Assembly (NCBI RefSeq): GCF_019740315.1
Contig: NZ_JAHXZR010000001.1
Span: 372,001 to 436,000 of the forward strand
Length of the DNA stretch: 64,000 bases
Source: Oceanobacter mangrovi
GTDB taxonomy: Bacteria; Pseudomonadota; Gammaproteobacteria; Pseudomonadales; Oceanobacteraceae
Reading direction: 5' to 3'
The notes beneath the pieces are model-generated. The model was not told where the DNA came from. It ran no database searches and worked only from the letters and a program-made list of their open reading frames with translations. The translations under genes and the position numbers were made by a program. Positions 61,615 through 64,000 of this stretch are shown piece after piece (positions within the stretch are counted from its first letter, which is position 1; each line of letters opens with the position of its first letter).

Positions 61615-62817
61615 ATGATGAGCACCATGACGACTGATTCTGCTGTTTCTTCCCAACGTTACCGGGTTATTGCTGCCGGTATTTTTGCCCTGATGCTGAC
61701 GGTCGGTCTGGCACGCTTCGGCTATACACCGCTATTGCCGGTGATGCAGCAACAGGCCGGGCTGTCGGATCTTGCTGGTGGCTGGCTGGCGACCTTCAAC
61801 TACCTGGGCTACATCTCCGGCGTGATTCTGGCCTCGCTGGTGAAGGATCTGCTGACCAAGTTTTTTATCTATCGGCTGATGTTGATCGTCGCCTTGCTGA
61901 CGACATTGGCGATGGGGCTGACCGACAACCTGTTGTTGTGGGGCCTGCTGCGTTATCTCTCTGGCCTGTCGAGTATTGCTGGCATGTTGCTGGCGTCCGG
62001 GCTGGTGCTGAACTGGCTGATTCGCCATCAGCTGCGACCGGAGCTGGGGCTGCATTTCACCGGCATGGGTTTTGGCATTATGGTCACCGGGATCGCCTCG
62101 GCGCTGGTGGTCGGTTGGCTGCGCTGGGATGAGCAGTGGCTGTTGATGGGCTTGATCGGCATGTTGTTTTTTGTGCCTGCCTGGCTCTGGATGCCGCGCC
62201 CTATAGCGTTGACCACCCAGCATCAGGCCAGTGCACCGCCACCTCCGTCGAAACGCTGGCTGTGGTTGATGATTGCCGCCTATTTTTGCGGTGGTGTTGG
62301 GTATGTTATCAGCGCCACCTTTATTGTCGCGATTCTGGAAAAATTGCCAGTGTTTGCCGGTAGCGGCGCCTGGGTTTGGGTGATCGTTGGACTGGCAGCG
62401 GCACCATCGGCATTTTTATGGGATCTGGTGGCCCGCAAGCTGGGAGACATAGGTGCGCTGATGGTCTGTTACCTGCTGCAAAGCCTCTCCTTTGTGCTGA
62501 CCATGATGAGTGCCGAATTAGTGCCTAATCTCATCAGTGTGGCGCTTTACGGCAGTACCTTTATTGGCATCGTCAGCCTGACCTTGACGGTGATTGGCCG
62601 CCAATTTCCCCATAACCCGGCGCGGGCGATGGCGCGGCTGACGCTCAGTTATGGTGTCGCGCAGGTGCTGGCACCGGCGCTGTCTGGCTACATCGCTGAA
62701 ATGACCGGCAGTTATCACGGTGCCTTGCTGATCGCAGCCGTGGTGATGCTGTTGGGCATGTTGCTGCTGGGGTTACTGTTGTGGGGCAGTCGCATTACGA
62801 CCGGGCAACAGCTCTGA
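61615..62817 (+). CDS. YbfB/YjiJ family MFS transporter
   Basis: A 400-residue, twelve-helix major facilitator. The N-terminus has VGLARFGYTPLLPVMQQQAGLSDLAGGWLATFNYLGYI, typical for YbfB/YjiJ. ATG 61615, 61618 or 61627 are possible starts. The ARFGYTPLLP block is a conserved substrate-pathway region. The substrate is not known. It follows the LeuE-like gene by 47 bases on the same strand. Confidence 0.88.
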   Translation: MMSTMTTDSAVSSQRYRVIAAGIFALMLTVGLARFGYTPLLPVMQQQAGLSDLAGGWLATFNYLGYISGVILASLVKDLLTKFFIYRLMLIVALLTTLAMGLTDNLLLWGLLRYLSGLSSIAGMLLASGLVLNWLIRHQLRPELGLHFTGMGFGIMVTGIASALVVGWLRWDEQWLLMGLIGMLFFVPAWLWMPRPIALTTQHQASAPPPPSKRWLWLMIAAYFCGGVGYVISATFIVAILEKLPVFAGSGAWVWVIVGLAAAPSAFLWDLVARKLGDIGALMVCYLLQSLSFVLTMMSAELVPNLISVALYGSTFIGIVSLTLTVIGRQFPHNPARAMARLTLSYGVAQVLAPALSGYIAEMTGSYHGALLIAAVVMLLGMLLLGLLLWGSRITTGQQL

Positions 62818-62880
62818 ACTGGCAAACCGCCGAAGGCTGAACCACACTTCAGGTATCGCATCGTGTTGGATGTCAGCCGT

Positions 62881-63069
62881 ATGAAGAAAAAACCACCGGA
62901 AAATCATGACAAGCGCAAGCTGGCGATTTTTCTGGTCGTTGTGGTCATTCTGGTTGCCATGATGGCGGTCTACCATTACCGCACGCCCAGCCCATTCCAC
63001 AACGAACTGTTTTTTGGGCCAATGAACGACCCTGAACCGGTGGCAGAGCCCGCTGCACCGAAGCCGTAA
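62881..63069 (+). CDS. Small single-pass membrane protein
   Basis: A 62-residue protein with a basic N-terminus (MKKKPPENHDKRK), one membrane helix (LAIFLVVVVILVAMMAVY) and a proline/alanine-rich C-terminal tail. The start at ATG 62881 fits the positive-inside rule; an in-frame ATG at 62863 is less likely. No family is recognised. It stands between the MFS gene and rep. Confidence 0.55.
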   Translation: MKKKPPENHDKRKLAIFLVVVVILVAMMAVYHYRTPSPFHNELFFGPMNDPEPVAEPAAPKP

Positions 63070-63161
63070 TCGTGGGGTAGACGGCTGAATTGTCATCACC
63101 GCGCCACTGAAATTCATATCGCTCTGAGCTAGAATGCCCGCCCAGTTCAGAGGAAGTGCCC

Positions 63162-64000
<839 letters not shown>

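Overview
The window is chromosomal DNA of a gammaproteobacterium, most likely a marine Oceanospirillales/Pseudomonadales-type organism. No species can be named from the sequence alone. The evidence is the thrB-DUF2782-polA-engB-cytochrome c5-cytochrome c4-dsbA synteny typical of Pseudomonas relatives, an Rsd/AlgQ anti-sigma factor, the hslO-hslR-yrfG-nudE cluster and the CpxRA pair. A short malic enzyme, an AgcS symporter and several flagellar-type proteins fit the same picture. Most of the DNA is moderately GC-rich and densely coding. Three patches are visibly AT-rich: about 6.8-8.45 kb, 11.6-13.4 kb and 43.5-45.6 kb.

Layout. 0-4.6 kb: end of a TonB-dependent siderophore receptor, a DUF4124 protein, a WD40 lipoprotein, a tandem duplication of the 3' end of rsd, rsd, dsbB and an orphan FliL-like protein. 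4.6-9 kb: gshA, then a three-gene accessory cassette. The cassette holds a LysM protein with a hydrophobic AT-rich C-terminus, an overlapping membrane-anchored protein with a degenerate HExxH motif, and a small TPR-like membrane protein. 9-21 kb: tex, an AT-rich O-antigen-ligase-like gene, an SPFH protein, pckA, hslO-hslR-yrfG/nudE, a possible nuclease-fold protein, lrgA-lrgB and tRNA-Leu(UAG). 21-27 kb: an AI-2E/PerM transporter, cpxR-cpxA, malic enzyme and htpX.

27-33 kb: three tandem small paralogous envelope proteins. They are followed by a thiamine-salvage operon headed by a TPP riboswitch: TonB receptor, thiamine-binding protein, PnuC/PnuT-type permease and ThiK-like kinase. Together these describe uptake of thiamine through outer and inner membranes and phosphorylation to thiamine phosphate. 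33-43.4 kb: thrB, DUF2782, polA, a candidate polA-engB intergenic sRNA, engB, cytochromes c5 and c4, dsbA, a GGDEF protein and glmS with its attTn7 site. 43.4-46.5 kb: an AT-rich GSCFA/SGNH pair and an orphan flagellin.

46.5-64 kb: an EamA exporter with a divergent AraC regulator, a porin, and an asparagine-aspartate-fumarate catabolic set (agcS, aspA, ansA) with a divergent XRE regulator. Next come a ytfH/qorB-like redox pair, a subtilisin-like lipoprotein, comM/yifB, two exporters, a small membrane protein and the start of rep, which runs off the window.

The strongest candidates for something undescribed are the LysM cassette (possible toxin/immunity module), the triplet of two-cysteine paralogues next to the thiamine operon, and the GSCFA/SGNH island at attTn7. 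No CRISPR array, complete IS element or prophage was seen.
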